A DNA stretch of 16,116 bases, from assembly GCA_048204295.1 (NCBI GenBank), contig DBFBLF010000076.1, forward strand, positions 1 through 16,116, read 5' to 3'. Positions within the stretch are counted from its first letter, which is position 1; each line of letters begins with the position of its first letter. A model generated the notes under the pieces. The model was not told where the DNA came from. It saw only the letters and a list, made by a program, of their open reading frames with translations, and did not search any database. Of the stretch, positions 1 to 6,384 are shown piece after piece. Origin of the DNA: Metaruminococcus_A sp900762715 (GTDB taxonomy: Bacteria; Bacillota; Clostridia; Oscillospirales; Ruminococcaceae). The position numbers were made by a program, and so were the translations under genes.

Positions 1-107
1 TAAAGATAATTTGTATTTATTATAGCGAAAAGAAGGTTTAAATACAAGCCAAACCACCTATTAATTTGACAATTGGAACGAAATTGCAGAATTTGATGAA
101 AAAACTC

Positions 108-136
108 TTGATTTTGAATTTCATGTGTGATAATAT
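108..136 (+). promoter_or_regulatory. Probable sigma-A promoter of rpmB
   Basis: TTGATT at 108-113 and TAATAT at 131-136 are separated by 17 bases. An overlapping reading is an extended -10, TGTGATAAT, at 126-134. Either places transcription start near 142, giving a leader of about 70 bases before rpmB. The 107 bases before this are AT-rich and hold no gene or convincing signal that I can see. Confidence 0.6.
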
Positions 137-165
137 AGTACTGTTCTTTGTATAAAATTTTGTTT

Positions 166-188
166 AGGAAGCGGTTTTACCACTTCCT
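166..188 (+). promoter_or_regulatory. Hairpin in the rpmB 5' leader
   Basis: AGGAAG at 166-171 pairs with CTTCCT at 183-188. Inside it, GG (173-174) can pair with CC (180-181) across a C/A mismatch, leaving a five-base loop. It ends eight bases before the Shine-Dalgarno sequence of rpmB. It is not followed by a T run, so it is not a terminator. A role in translation control or transcript stability is inference only. Confidence 0.4.
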
Positions 189-213
189 GTCACCATAAGG
201 AGGTGCAGAAAAA

Positions 214-402
214 ATGGCTAAATGCGATATCTGCGGAAAAGGTGTTACCTTTGGCATTAAGGTTTCCCACTCACACAGACGTTCCAACCGGACCTGGAAA
301 CCGAATGTCAAACGTGTGAAAGCAATCGTCAATGGCACGCCATGCCATGTTTACGCTTGCACCCGTTGCCTGCGTTCCGGAAAAGTGACCAAAGCGGTCT
401 AA
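214..402 (+). CDS. rpmB: 50S ribosomal protein L28 (bL28), zinc-ribbon form
   Basis: This encodes a 62-residue L28, a structural protein of the large ribosomal subunit. The start MAKCDICGKG, the VSHSHRRSNRTWKPN stretch and the basic core VKRVKAIVNG are diagnostic of bacterial L28. Two Cys pairs, CDIC near residues 4-7 and CTRC near 49-52, make this the four-cysteine zinc-binding (C+) form. A perfect AAGGAGGT at 197-204 fixes the ATG at 214. It is the only + strand gene here and converges on gpsA. It has its own promoter, leader hairpin and terminator, so it is monocistronic. The length is normal for the family. Confidence 0.97.
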   Translation: MAKCDICGKGVTFGIKVSHSHRRSNRTWKPNVKRVKAIVNGTPCHVYACTRCLRSGKVTKAV

Positions 403-425
403 AATTCCATTCGCAACTAAAAAGG

Positions 426-456
426 AAAGCGGAGTTCATCTCTGCTTTTTTCTTTT
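426..456 (+). terminator. Intrinsic terminator of rpmB
   Basis: A nine-pair stem, AAAGCGGAG (426-434) with CTCTGCTTT (440-448), has one G-T wobble and a five-base loop. It runs into a T-rich tract at 446-456 on the + strand. It lies 24 bases after the rpmB stop. Confidence 0.85.
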
Positions 457-469
457 GCCTTAAAACTTT

Positions 470-500
470 AAAAGCCGCGCTGTTTATAAGCGCGGCTTTT
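470..500 (-). terminator. Intrinsic terminator of the DUF512-der-plsY-gpsA operon
   Basis: A perfect 11-bp stem, AAAAGCCGCGC (470-480) with GCGCGGCTTTT (490-500), has a nine-base loop and starts one base after the gpsA TGA stop. Read on the - strand it ends in TTTT followed by more T-rich sequence. Its symmetry means it may also back up the rpmB terminator from the other side. Confidence 0.85.
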
Positions 501-501
501 A

Positions 502-1515
502 TCATTTTGTTTCTTTGAGCCAAATTTCTTCGCTTTCATGGCGGTTTGGACGGCCCATCAGTGAACTAAGAGCTTCTTGAATCGGTTTATTTTCATAGAG
601 CACCGCGTAGGTTTCTTTCACAATCGGCATATCAATCTGATACTTCTGCGATAGTTCATAGGCAATTTTAGAAGCGGTATACCCTTCCACAGTGCCAATC
701 TGTTTGACGGCTTCCACGGGGGGAACTCCCTGCCCGATCAGCACGCCGGCCCTGCGGTTTCGGCTGTGCTCGCTGGTGCAGGTGACGATTAAATCCCCGA
801 TTCCCGTAAGGCCCGCAAATGTTTCGGTACTTGCCCCCATCGCTACGCCGAGCCGGGCAATTTCCGTAATTCCCCGCGTCATCAGGGCGGCCCGGGTATT
901 GTCGCCAAGTCCAAGGCCAACACAGATACCGGCACAGATGGAAATAACGTTTTTAAGCGCACCGCCGAGCTCCACTCCAACAACGTCGTCGTTGACATAA
1001 ATCCGCAGACTATCAGAAGAGAGCAGGTTCTGCACCTCTTCGGCGCTTTCACGATTCTTGGAAGCCGCCGCAACGGTCGTAATCACCCCGCGGGCAATTT
1101 CTTCCGCGTGAGATGGGCCGGACAGAATGACAACCGGATTCTCCGGCAGCGTCTCTTCAATTACCTGAGAGAGACGGCGGTTGTCTTTGGGATTAAATCC
1201 CTTAGCAACGCTTGTCACAATAGTACCCGGTTTTAAAAAAGGGCGAATCCGCTCCGCGGTTTCGCCTACTGCGAAAGAAGGAGTTGCAATCAGCACCAGC
1301 GCGCTTTTGGCGCAGGCTTCCAAATCCGTTGTAAGGTGAATTTCAGGAGACACCAGTACACCGGGAAGCAGCGGGGTATTCTCTCCATTTTCGCGGATGC
1401 CGTTTAACTGTTCCTCAAAAGGAGACCAGAGGAATACGTCATCTCCCTTTTGCCTGCACATCACTGCAAGCGCCGTCCCAAAGCCGCCGGCTCCTAGAAT
1501 TGTAAGTACTGCCAA
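502..1515 (-). CDS. gpsA: NAD(P)-dependent glycerol-3-phosphate dehydrogenase
   Basis: GpsA reduces dihydroxyacetone phosphate to sn-glycerol-3-phosphate, the backbone of phospholipids, in the cytosol. The 337-residue length is standard for the family. The Rossmann motif GAGGFGTA is at residues 8-15. Other family motifs are GPSHAEEIARG near 133, the lysine in GGALKNV (about 188, the expected catalytic lysine), GLTGIGDLIVTCTS near 235-248 and SRNRRAG near 251. The start codon is TTG (1513-1515), preceded by AGAGGTGG, which overlaps the plsY stop. The gap to plsY is 12 bases, so the two are almost certainly co-transcribed. That fits, because PlsY consumes the glycerol-3-phosphate made here. It is the last gene of the operon. 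Confidence 0.96.
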   Translation of the reverse strand: MAVLTILGAGGFGTALAVMCRQKGDDVFLWSPFEEQLNGIRENGENTPLLPGVLVSPEIHLTTDLEACAKSALVLIATPSFAVGETAERIRPFLKPGTIVTSVAKGFNPKDNRRLSQVIEETLPENPVVILSGPSHAEEIARGVITTVAAASKNRESAEEVQNLLSSDSLRIYVNDDVVGVELGGALKNVISICAGICVGLGLGDNTRAALMTRGITEIARLGVAMGASTETFAGLTGIGDLIVTCTSEHSRNRRAGVLIGQGVPPVEAVKQIGTVEGYTASKIAYELSQKYQIDMPIVKETYAVLYENKPIQEALSSLMGRPNRHESEEIWLKETK

Positions 1516-1527
1516 CGCAAACCACCT

Positions 1528-2196
1528 CTAGTTTTTCTTTTTACCAAATTTGTTTTCTGTACCATGTACCAGCCGGACAATATTCTGGCGATGCATAAAA
1601 ATAACCAGCGCCGCAATCACACAGGCGAAAACTGTTTCGAAAACAATGTCCTGCCCATGCTGGAACAAACGGAGAAAAAACATGGAAATAGGCAACATGA
1701 CCGCAGCACAGATCGACGCAAGTGAGACTGTTTTGGACAAAAGCACCACAATGATGAAGGTTGCAAGGATAATGCCGAAAACAATCGGCTCCAGCGCGAG
1801 CACAGCCCCGGCCGAAGCGAGAATTCCCTTTCCCCCCTTGAATTGGTAAAAGACGGGGAACAGATGCCCCAGCAACACAAACAGAAACCCGATATAGCCG
1901 CCCAGCCTGAGCGAATCCGGCCCCATCAGCCACCAGGCAGCAAGATAACCAATGCCGACCGCGGCCACTCCCTTTAAAAAATCCCCCACCAAAACAATTG
2001 CGGCAGGCCCTTTTCCCTGGGTGCGGAGAACATTGGTCATTCCTGCATTCCCGCTGCCGTAATCGCGGATATCCTTATGCGCCTTTATTTTGGTGGTAAT
2101 GATGGCAAAGTTGATGCTGCCGATTAAATAGGCTGCAACAGCAATCACAACGAACGCCACGAAGAACTGCCAATTCAGCGTCAGGTTTTCAAACAT
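1528..2196 (-). CDS. plsY: Glycerol-3-phosphate acyltransferase PlsY
   Basis: PlsY is a membrane enzyme that transfers an acyl group from acyl-phosphate to the sn-1 position of glycerol-3-phosphate, giving lysophosphatidic acid. The 222-residue protein has about five hydrophobic helices. It carries the three PlsY motifs: GSGNAGMTNVLR at residues 47-58, GHLFPVFYQFKGGKG at 110-124, and a C-terminal HRQNIVRLVHGTENK at 202-216. The usual second residue of motif 1 is Ala or Pro-Gly-Ala; here it is Ala-Gly-Met, a mild variation. It lies 21 bases after der and 12 bases before gpsA, in the middle of the operon. Confidence 0.96.
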   Translation of the reverse strand: MFENLTLNWQFFVAFVVIAVAAYLIGSINFAIITTKIKAHKDIRDYGSGNAGMTNVLRTQGKGPAAIVLVGDFLKGVAAVGIGYLAAWWLMGPDSLRLGGYIGFLFVLLGHLFPVFYQFKGGKGILASAGAVLALEPIVFGIILATFIIVVLLSKTVSLASICAAVMLPISMFFLRLFQHGQDIVFETVFACVIAALVIFMHRQNIVRLVHGTENKFGKKKN

Positions 2197-2217
2197 GATA
2201 TATTCTCCCCTGTCAGT

Positions 2218-3540
2218 TTACTCATTTCCACGTTCACGGATGATAAAACGGATTGGCGTGCCGACCAGCCCGAAAGTTTCGCGTATTTGGTTTTCCAGAT
2301 AACGCTGGTACGAAAAGTGGAACAATTCCTTATCGTTGACAAAGGCCACAAAGGTAGGCGGTTTGGTGGTGGGTTGGGTGATATAATAAATTTTCAGCCT
2401 TTTCCCCTTATCAGAAGGGGGCTGGACCCGCGCCGTCGCGTGGGCCAGAATATCATTGAGCACGCCGGTTGAAATCCGGACAGAATTCTGTTCGTTGACG
2501 CTTTTAATCATCTCAAACAGCTGGTCCAGGCGCTGACCAGTCTTTGCCGATATAAACAGGATCGGAACATATTTCATAAAAGAAAAGTCGTTTTCCAGCT
2601 TCTTGCGCAGTTCATCCATCGTCTTATCCGTTTTTTCTACGGCATCCCACTTATTGACCGCAACAATACAGCCTTTTCCCTGTTCATGGGCGTAACCCGC
2701 AACTTTGGAATCCTGCTCAGTAAAACCTTCTGTCCCGTCGATCATAATCACGCAAACATCAGCGCGGTCAACCGCCATGTAAGCCCGCAGGACGCTGTAC
2801 TTTTCAATCTGGTCCAGCACCTTGGACTTGCGGCGGATCCCGGCGGTATCAATAAAAATATATTTGCCTCGGTTGTCGTCGATTACCGTATCCACTGCGT
2901 CACGGGTAGTACCGGCTATATCGGATACTATAGCACGTTCTTCGCCGGAAATTTTGTTGATGAGAGACGATTTTCCAACATTCGGTTTGCCGATTACCGC
3001 AACCTTTATAAATTCATCGTCGTACTCTTCCCGCTGGAATTCGCTCAGATATTCGAACACCTCGTCGAGCAGGTCGCCCGTTCCATGGCCGTGTGCGGCG
3101 GAAACTGCAACCGGGTCGCCCAACCCCAGGTTGTAAAACTCGTAAAATTCCGGCGGCGGTTCCCCAATGGTATCGCATTTGTTCACGCAGAGCACAACAG
3201 GCTTTCCGCTTTTCTGAAGCATGGAAGCTACGTCATAATCAGTGGCGGTGACACCCGCTTTCAGTTCTGTCACGAGAACTATAACCTCCGCGCTCCGGAT
3301 TGCAAGTTCCGCCTGGCGGCGCATCTGTGACAGGATCACATCATCTGTTTTCGGTTCAATTCCTCCGGTATCTACCAGCATGAATTCTTTACCGCGCCAT
3401 TCACAGTCGCCGTAAATTCGGTCGCGGGTAACGCCCGGGGTATCGTCGACAATTGAAAGGCGTCTGCCGATTAATTTATTAAACAGTGTGGATTTTCCGA
3501 CATTGGGGCGGCCAACGACCGCTACAACCGGTTTTGCCAT
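2218..3540 (-). CDS. der: Ribosome biogenesis GTPase Der (EngA)
   Basis: Der is an essential double-GTPase needed for assembly of the 50S subunit. The 440 residues show two tandem G domains followed by a KH-like domain, the normal Der plan. G domain 1 has GRPNVGKS at residues 10-17, DTGG at 57-60 and NKCD at 120-123. G domain 2 has GKPNVGKS at 184-191, DTAG at 231-234 and NKWD at 296-299. The KH-like domain spans about 352-440. The ATG at 3538-3540 has GAGGTGA just upstream. It follows the DUF512 gene by 24 bases and precedes plsY by 21, so the operon couples ribosome assembly with phospholipid synthesis. Confidence 0.97.
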   Translation of the reverse strand: MAKPVVAVVGRPNVGKSTLFNKLIGRRLSIVDDTPGVTRDRIYGDCEWRGKEFMLVDTGGIEPKTDDVILSQMRRQAELAIRSAEVIVLVTELKAGVTATDYDVASMLQKSGKPVVLCVNKCDTIGEPPPEFYEFYNLGLGDPVAVSAAHGHGTGDLLDEVFEYLSEFQREEYDDEFIKVAVIGKPNVGKSSLINKISGEERAIVSDIAGTTRDAVDTVIDDNRGKYIFIDTAGIRRKSKVLDQIEKYSVLRAYMAVDRADVCVIMIDGTEGFTEQDSKVAGYAHEQGKGCIVAVNKWDAVEKTDKTMDELRKKLENDFSFMKYVPILFISAKTGQRLDQLFEMIKSVNEQNSVRISTGVLNDILAHATARVQPPSDKGKRLKIYYITQPTTKPPTFVAFVNDKELFHFSYQRYLENQIRETFGLVGTPIRFIIRERGNE

Positions 3541-3564
3541 CCAATCACCTCATCATTTCTTTTT

Positions 3565-4875
3565 TCATTCTTCCAGTAAGGCACTGAGCAGCTCATAGCC
3601 GTCATTTTCCACCGGAACCATTTTTACCTTCAGCTTATAACTGATCTCTTCAGGCGTCATATCATCTAAAAAGACGTCACGCTCGGCCCTGAGCATACTG
3701 GCGGGAAATAAGACCCGGCAATTTTCCGGCAGATGATTTTCCTGAAGGGTGTCAAGTAAATCACACCCGGTAATCAGTCCCGCAACCGTTATTTTTTCAC
3801 CAAAATAGCGGTTCGAAACAGGAATGATTTTACAATTTAAATTATGCCATTTTTTCCTGGCTTCGTCAACCAAGCCGCTCAGAAGCGGGTAAGCTGCAAC
3901 GGAAGTTGCCACGGCGCATTCTCTTGGTACTGCGTCCCCTTTCTTTTCATCCATCGCGTTCATGAATTCCTGGCTAAGAAGGGCGCTCATCCCAACGCCG
4001 TTTTCCAGCTGGTTGAGCTCCCCATAATAAGAAATATCCGGAATTGGCCGTTCGGCCAGCAGAAAGAACTCATCCGCCGGGTAAGCCATCCGCTCGCCGT
4101 ACTCTTTTAAGAAGCGATCCGAATAATGTTCAATTATATCAATAACCGCTCCGGCAGTTTCTTTGCCGAACGATCGCAGTTCCTCTAAACCATCTCTGAA
4201 CTTTGTCAGTCCGACTGGAACGCAGGCAATGCTCTGAATCTGCGGGAAATAAGCAGAAAGCTCCTTTAAAGAACGCTCCAGTTCCTTCCCATCGTTCCAA
4301 CCCGGACAGAGAACCAGCTGCACGTTCATAAAAATTCCCGCTTCGGCGAGCTTCGGCAGGTAGGACAGCACCGCACCGGCATTCGGGTTCTTCATCATTT
4401 TTATACGGAGTTCCGGGTTTACGGTATGAACAGAAATATTGATCGGGGATATCCGCATTTTTATGATCCGGTTTATGTGTTCTTCATCCAGGTTCGTCAA
4501 AGTAATATAGTTGCCGAAAAGGAATGAGAGGCGCTCGTCATCGTCCTTAAAATAAAGGGTTTTCCGCATTCCTTTTGGGAGCTGGTCGATAAAACAAAAA
4601 ATGCATTTATTTTTGCAGCCTGTCTGTTTTGACATTAAATAGGTCTCAAATTCCAGCCCTAAATCCTCTTCTTCCTCTTTGCGGATTTTATAAACCTTTT
4701 TGGCTCCATCCGGGAGGAGGACGGTGAGCTTTAGTCTTTCTTCCATAGAGTAAAAACGGTAATCCAGTACGTCTTCCACCGAATGCTTGCCGATGGATAA
4801 AAGCTGTGAACCGGGCTCAATACCGGCTTTATCAGCGGGCGAACCCGCCGCTACACCAATAATCGATACACTCAT
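3565..4875 (-). CDS. PDZ and radical-SAM-like DUF512 protein of unknown function
   Basis: This 436-residue protein has an N-terminal PDZ-like domain (about residues 1-60, with AGSPADKAGI and LLSIG). A radical-SAM-type cluster follows, Cys87-x3-Cys91-x2-Cys94 within GCKNKCIFCFIDQLP, and then a long C-terminal DUF512 region. Members of this family often precede der in clostridia, as here. Their biochemical role is not established; the motif predicts a 4Fe-4S cluster and S-adenosylmethionine chemistry. I chose the ATG at 4873-4875 because GAGG lies six bases before it. An in-frame ATG at 4887 has only a weak ribosome site and would add four residues. Its promoter must lie between 4888 and the rpmF terminators; only a weak TTGAAA/TATAGA pair is visible there. 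Confidence 0.88.
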   Translation of the reverse strand: MSVSIIGVAAGSPADKAGIEPGSQLLSIGKHSVEDVLDYRFYSMEERLKLTVLLPDGAKKVYKIRKEEEEDLGLEFETYLMSKQTGCKNKCIFCFIDQLPKGMRKTLYFKDDDERLSFLFGNYITLTNLDEEHINRIIKMRISPINISVHTVNPELRIKMMKNPNAGAVLSYLPKLAEAGIFMNVQLVLCPGWNDGKELERSLKELSAYFPQIQSIACVPVGLTKFRDGLEELRSFGKETAGAVIDIIEHYSDRFLKEYGERMAYPADEFFLLAERPIPDISYYGELNQLENGVGMSALLSQEFMNAMDEKKGDAVPRECAVATSVAAYPLLSGLVDEARKKWHNLNCKIIPVSNRYFGEKITVAGLITGCDLLDTLQENHLPENCRVLFPASMLRAERDVFLDDMTPEEISYKLKVKMVPVENDGYELLSALLEE

Positions 4876-4951
4876 TCCCTGCCTCATTCCGTAAAACTTC
4901 TATAAAACAGTTTTCGCTTTCAACCCCGGCCAACTGCCCCATTCAGGTAAC

Positions 4952-4980
4952 AAAAAAGAGAAGGGCTGTCCCTTCTCTTT
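4952..4980 (-). terminator. Second intrinsic terminator after rpmF
   Basis: A perfect 11-bp stem, AAAGAGAAGGG (4955-4965) with CCCTTCTCTTT (4970-4980), has a four-base loop. On the - strand it is followed by TTTTTTG. It backs up the nearer terminator at 5027-5058 and insulates the DUF512-der operon. Confidence 0.8.
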
Positions 4981-5026
4981 CTCAAGCCCAATTTACCGGG
5001 CTTCTCCGTTGGCGTCAAGGTACAGT

Positions 5027-5058
5027 AAAAAAGTCTGCTTCAAAACAAAGCAGACTTT
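5027..5058 (-). terminator. First intrinsic terminator after rpmF
   Basis: A perfect 11-bp stem, AAAGTCTGCTT (5030-5040) with AAGCAGACTTT (5048-5058), has a seven-base loop. It is followed on the - strand by six T residues (5027-5032). It begins eight bases past the rpmF stop. Confidence 0.9.
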
Positions 5059-5066
5059 AAAGTCGA

Positions 5067-5249
5067 CTACGCTTCTTTTTTGATGACTTCTACGCCCTTA
5101 TAATATCCACAGTTCGGGCAAACTCTGTGAGGAACCTTCAGTTCGCCACACTGTGTGCATTTTGAAAATGCTGGAGCATCGAGTTTCCAGACGCTGGAAC
5201 GTCTTTTGTCACGTCTTGCTTTTGAGACTTTTCTCTTTGGTACCGCCAC
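5067..5249 (-). CDS. rpmF: 50S ribosomal protein L32 (bL32), zinc-ribbon form
   Basis: This is L32, a 60-residue structural protein of the large ribosomal subunit. The AVPKRKVSKARRDKRRS start is diagnostic. CTQC and CPNC near residues 31-34 and 44-47 form the zinc ribbon. I place the start at GTG 5247-5249 because AAGGAGG lies at the right distance, eight bases upstream. A GTG further upstream at 5256-5258 is inside that ribosome binding site and cannot be the start. The gene follows yceD by 25 bases under the yceD promoter and is closed by two tandem terminators. yceD-rpmF is a widely conserved pair. Confidence 0.97.
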   Translation of the reverse strand: MAVPKRKVSKARRDKRRSSVWKLDAPAFSKCTQCGELKVPHRVCPNCGYYKGVEVIKKEA

Positions 5250-5274
5250 GATCAGCACCTCCTTAGATTATGAA

Positions 5275-5766
5275 TTATGTCAGCAACTGTTTCAGCACAT
5301 CAAACCTGGAATCGCCCTTCGGTTCTGTACAACCACAGTCACCTTGATTTAAATCTTTCCCACATTTGGGACAAAGGCCCTTACATTCTTCCGAACAGAG
5401 TATTTTTGACGGCATAGCTAACAGCACGTCAGAAACAACAAGCTCGTCCAGATTTAAGAGCATATCTTCGACAAGGATGAAATCCTCATCATCCGATTCA
5501 AGCCGGTTTACCAGAATGTGTTCAAAACGCTCTGAAAACTCACGCTCAAATTCTTTTAAGCAACGGTCACACGCAAGCTTCATAGTAAATTTGACGGAGT
5601 AGTCGAGTGTCACTATTCCAGCCACATTTTTTAGAAGGCCGCGAACCGCTACCGGGGTGATAAAAGGCTTTCCGTTAAACAATTCATAATCCCGCAGATC
5701 CAAATCATACTCAACCGGGACCTGCTCGTCAACAAGCTCAAAAAGCTGTCTGAGATCAATTATCAT
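5275..5766 (-). CDS. yceD: YceD/DUF177 family 23S rRNA accumulation protein
   Basis: This family (DUF177) is encoded next to rpmF in most bacteria and is linked to accumulation of 23S rRNA. The 163-residue protein contains the family's CDRC pair at residues 66-69. It also has a C-terminal cysteine-rich block, CSEECKGLCPKCGKDLN from about residue 124, and a final CGC at 144-146, probably a metal site. The start is taken as ATG 5764-5766, with GAGGTGG four bases before it. A GTG at 5787 would sit at the transcription start of the promoter and is unlikely. It is the first gene of the yceD-rpmF operon. The symbol is by family and position. Confidence 0.92.
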   Translation of the reverse strand: MIIDLRQLFELVDEQVPVEYDLDLRDYELFNGKPFITPVAVRGLLKNVAGIVTLDYSVKFTMKLACDRCLKEFEREFSERFEHILVNRLESDDEDFILVEDMLLNLDELVVSDVLLAMPSKILCSEECKGLCPKCGKDLNQGDCGCTEPKGDSRFDVLKQLLT

Positions 5767-5793
5767 AACGCCACCTCGTAATACCACTGAATT

Positions 5794-5822
5794 ATTATAT
5801 CGTTAGAGCAGACAAAAGTCAA
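5794..5822 (-). promoter_or_regulatory. Sigma-A promoter of yceD-rpmF
   Basis: On the - strand, TTGACT (5817-5822) and a perfect TATAAT (5794-5799) are separated by exactly 17 bases. The predicted start near 5787 leaves a leader of about 20 bases holding the ribosome site. This is one of the strongest promoters in the window, as expected for ribosomal protein genes. Confidence 0.92.
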
Positions 5823-5868
5823 GGGTTTTGCGCAAAATTCCCTTTTTAAGCTTGTCTTCCCTTTTTGT

Positions 5869-5899
5869 AAAAAGAAAGCCGCCGGATGGCTCCGGCGGC
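5869..5899 (-). terminator. Intrinsic terminator of the pgi/P-loop operon
   Basis: A perfect nine-bp GC-rich stem, GCCGCCGGA (5878-5886) with TCCGGCGGC (5891-5899), has a four-base loop. On the - strand it runs into TTTCTTTTT. It follows the P-loop gene stop by 17 bases and ends ahead of the yceD promoter. Confidence 0.9.
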
Positions 5900-5916
5900 C
5901 AGCACAATTCTTCTTT

Positions 5917-6324
5917 TTACAGATACTTCTTTACCGAATCCGGCAGCTCCGATTCGTCCGCGGAAACCGTAAAAATCAGCTTGGTATTTGCAGCTTCGGC
6001 AACCGGATTAATTTTATCAAAGAAGTTGCCGAGGGCGTCCAAATCCTGCCCGCAGATTTTCAAAATAGAATCCACATAAATTTCAGTGATATCATAGTTG
6101 CCGGAAAGGAGGCCTGCTACATAACCATAGAACGCGTCAAAACCGGAAATGCCATAAGCATCGGCTTCCAATAATCTAACGCTGTGGTCCAGATCATACG
6201 TGAGTTTCGGTTTTTTCTCAACACAGACGATATTGCCGTCGGTTGTTTTTGCAGCGGCGTTCACCATCTCCACCAGAATTTTGGTCTTGCCGCTCCCTTT
6301 TTTGCCTACAATCAGTTTGATCAT
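5917..6324 (-). CDS. Small P-loop ATPase-like protein of unknown function
   Basis: This is a 135-residue protein with a clean Walker A motif, GKKGSGKT, at residues 7-14. It has a possible Walker B strand, ITEIYVD, ending at Asp85, with no adjacent Glu. It has no signal peptide, membrane helix or DNA-binding motif that I can see. From memory, similar short proteins with a conserved YDLDHSVRL block (residues 43-51) and GISGFDAFYGY block (58-68) occur in many clostridia, sometimes misnamed PilT. It lacks everything else of PilT and is far too short. The start MIKLIVG at 6322-6324 has AAAGGA nine bases upstream; an in-frame ATG at 6331-6333 is an alternative. The gap to pgi is 60 bases with no terminator, so it is probably co-transcribed with pgi. 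A five-bp hairpin (6346-6359) lies just before its ribosome site. Confidence 0.8.
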   Translation of the reverse strand: MIKLIVGKKGSGKTKILVEMVNAAAKTTDGNIVCVEKKPKLTYDLDHSVRLLEADAYGISGFDAFYGYVAGLLSGNYDITEIYVDSILKICGQDLDALGNFFDKINPVAEAANTKLIFTVSADESELPDSVKKYL

Positions 6325-6384
6325 GTATAACATTCCTTTCCTTAAGTGCCGTATGGCACAAAAATACAAATTTCAGGCTGACAA

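Noticed and set aside
329..523. A 64-codon - strand frame crossing the rpmB/gpsA junction
   Set aside because: It runs through two terminators and antisense to rpmB, with no family resemblance.
4899..4922. TTGAAA/TATAGA as the DUF512-der operon promoter
   Set aside because: The spacing is only 13 bases; a promoter is needed in this interval but this pair is not convincing.
5250..5258. GTG at 5256-5258 as the start of rpmF
   Set aside because: This GTG is part of the AGGAGGTG ribosome site; the next GTG gives the standard L32 N-terminus.
5917..6324. Annotation of the small P-loop protein as a twitching motility PilT ATPase
   Set aside because: It is about a third of the PilT length, has only Walker A in common, and no pilus genes are near.
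6346..6359. GTGCC/GGCAC hairpin between pgi and the P-loop gene as a terminator
   Set aside because: The stem has only five pairs and the T residues are on the wrong side for - strand transcription.
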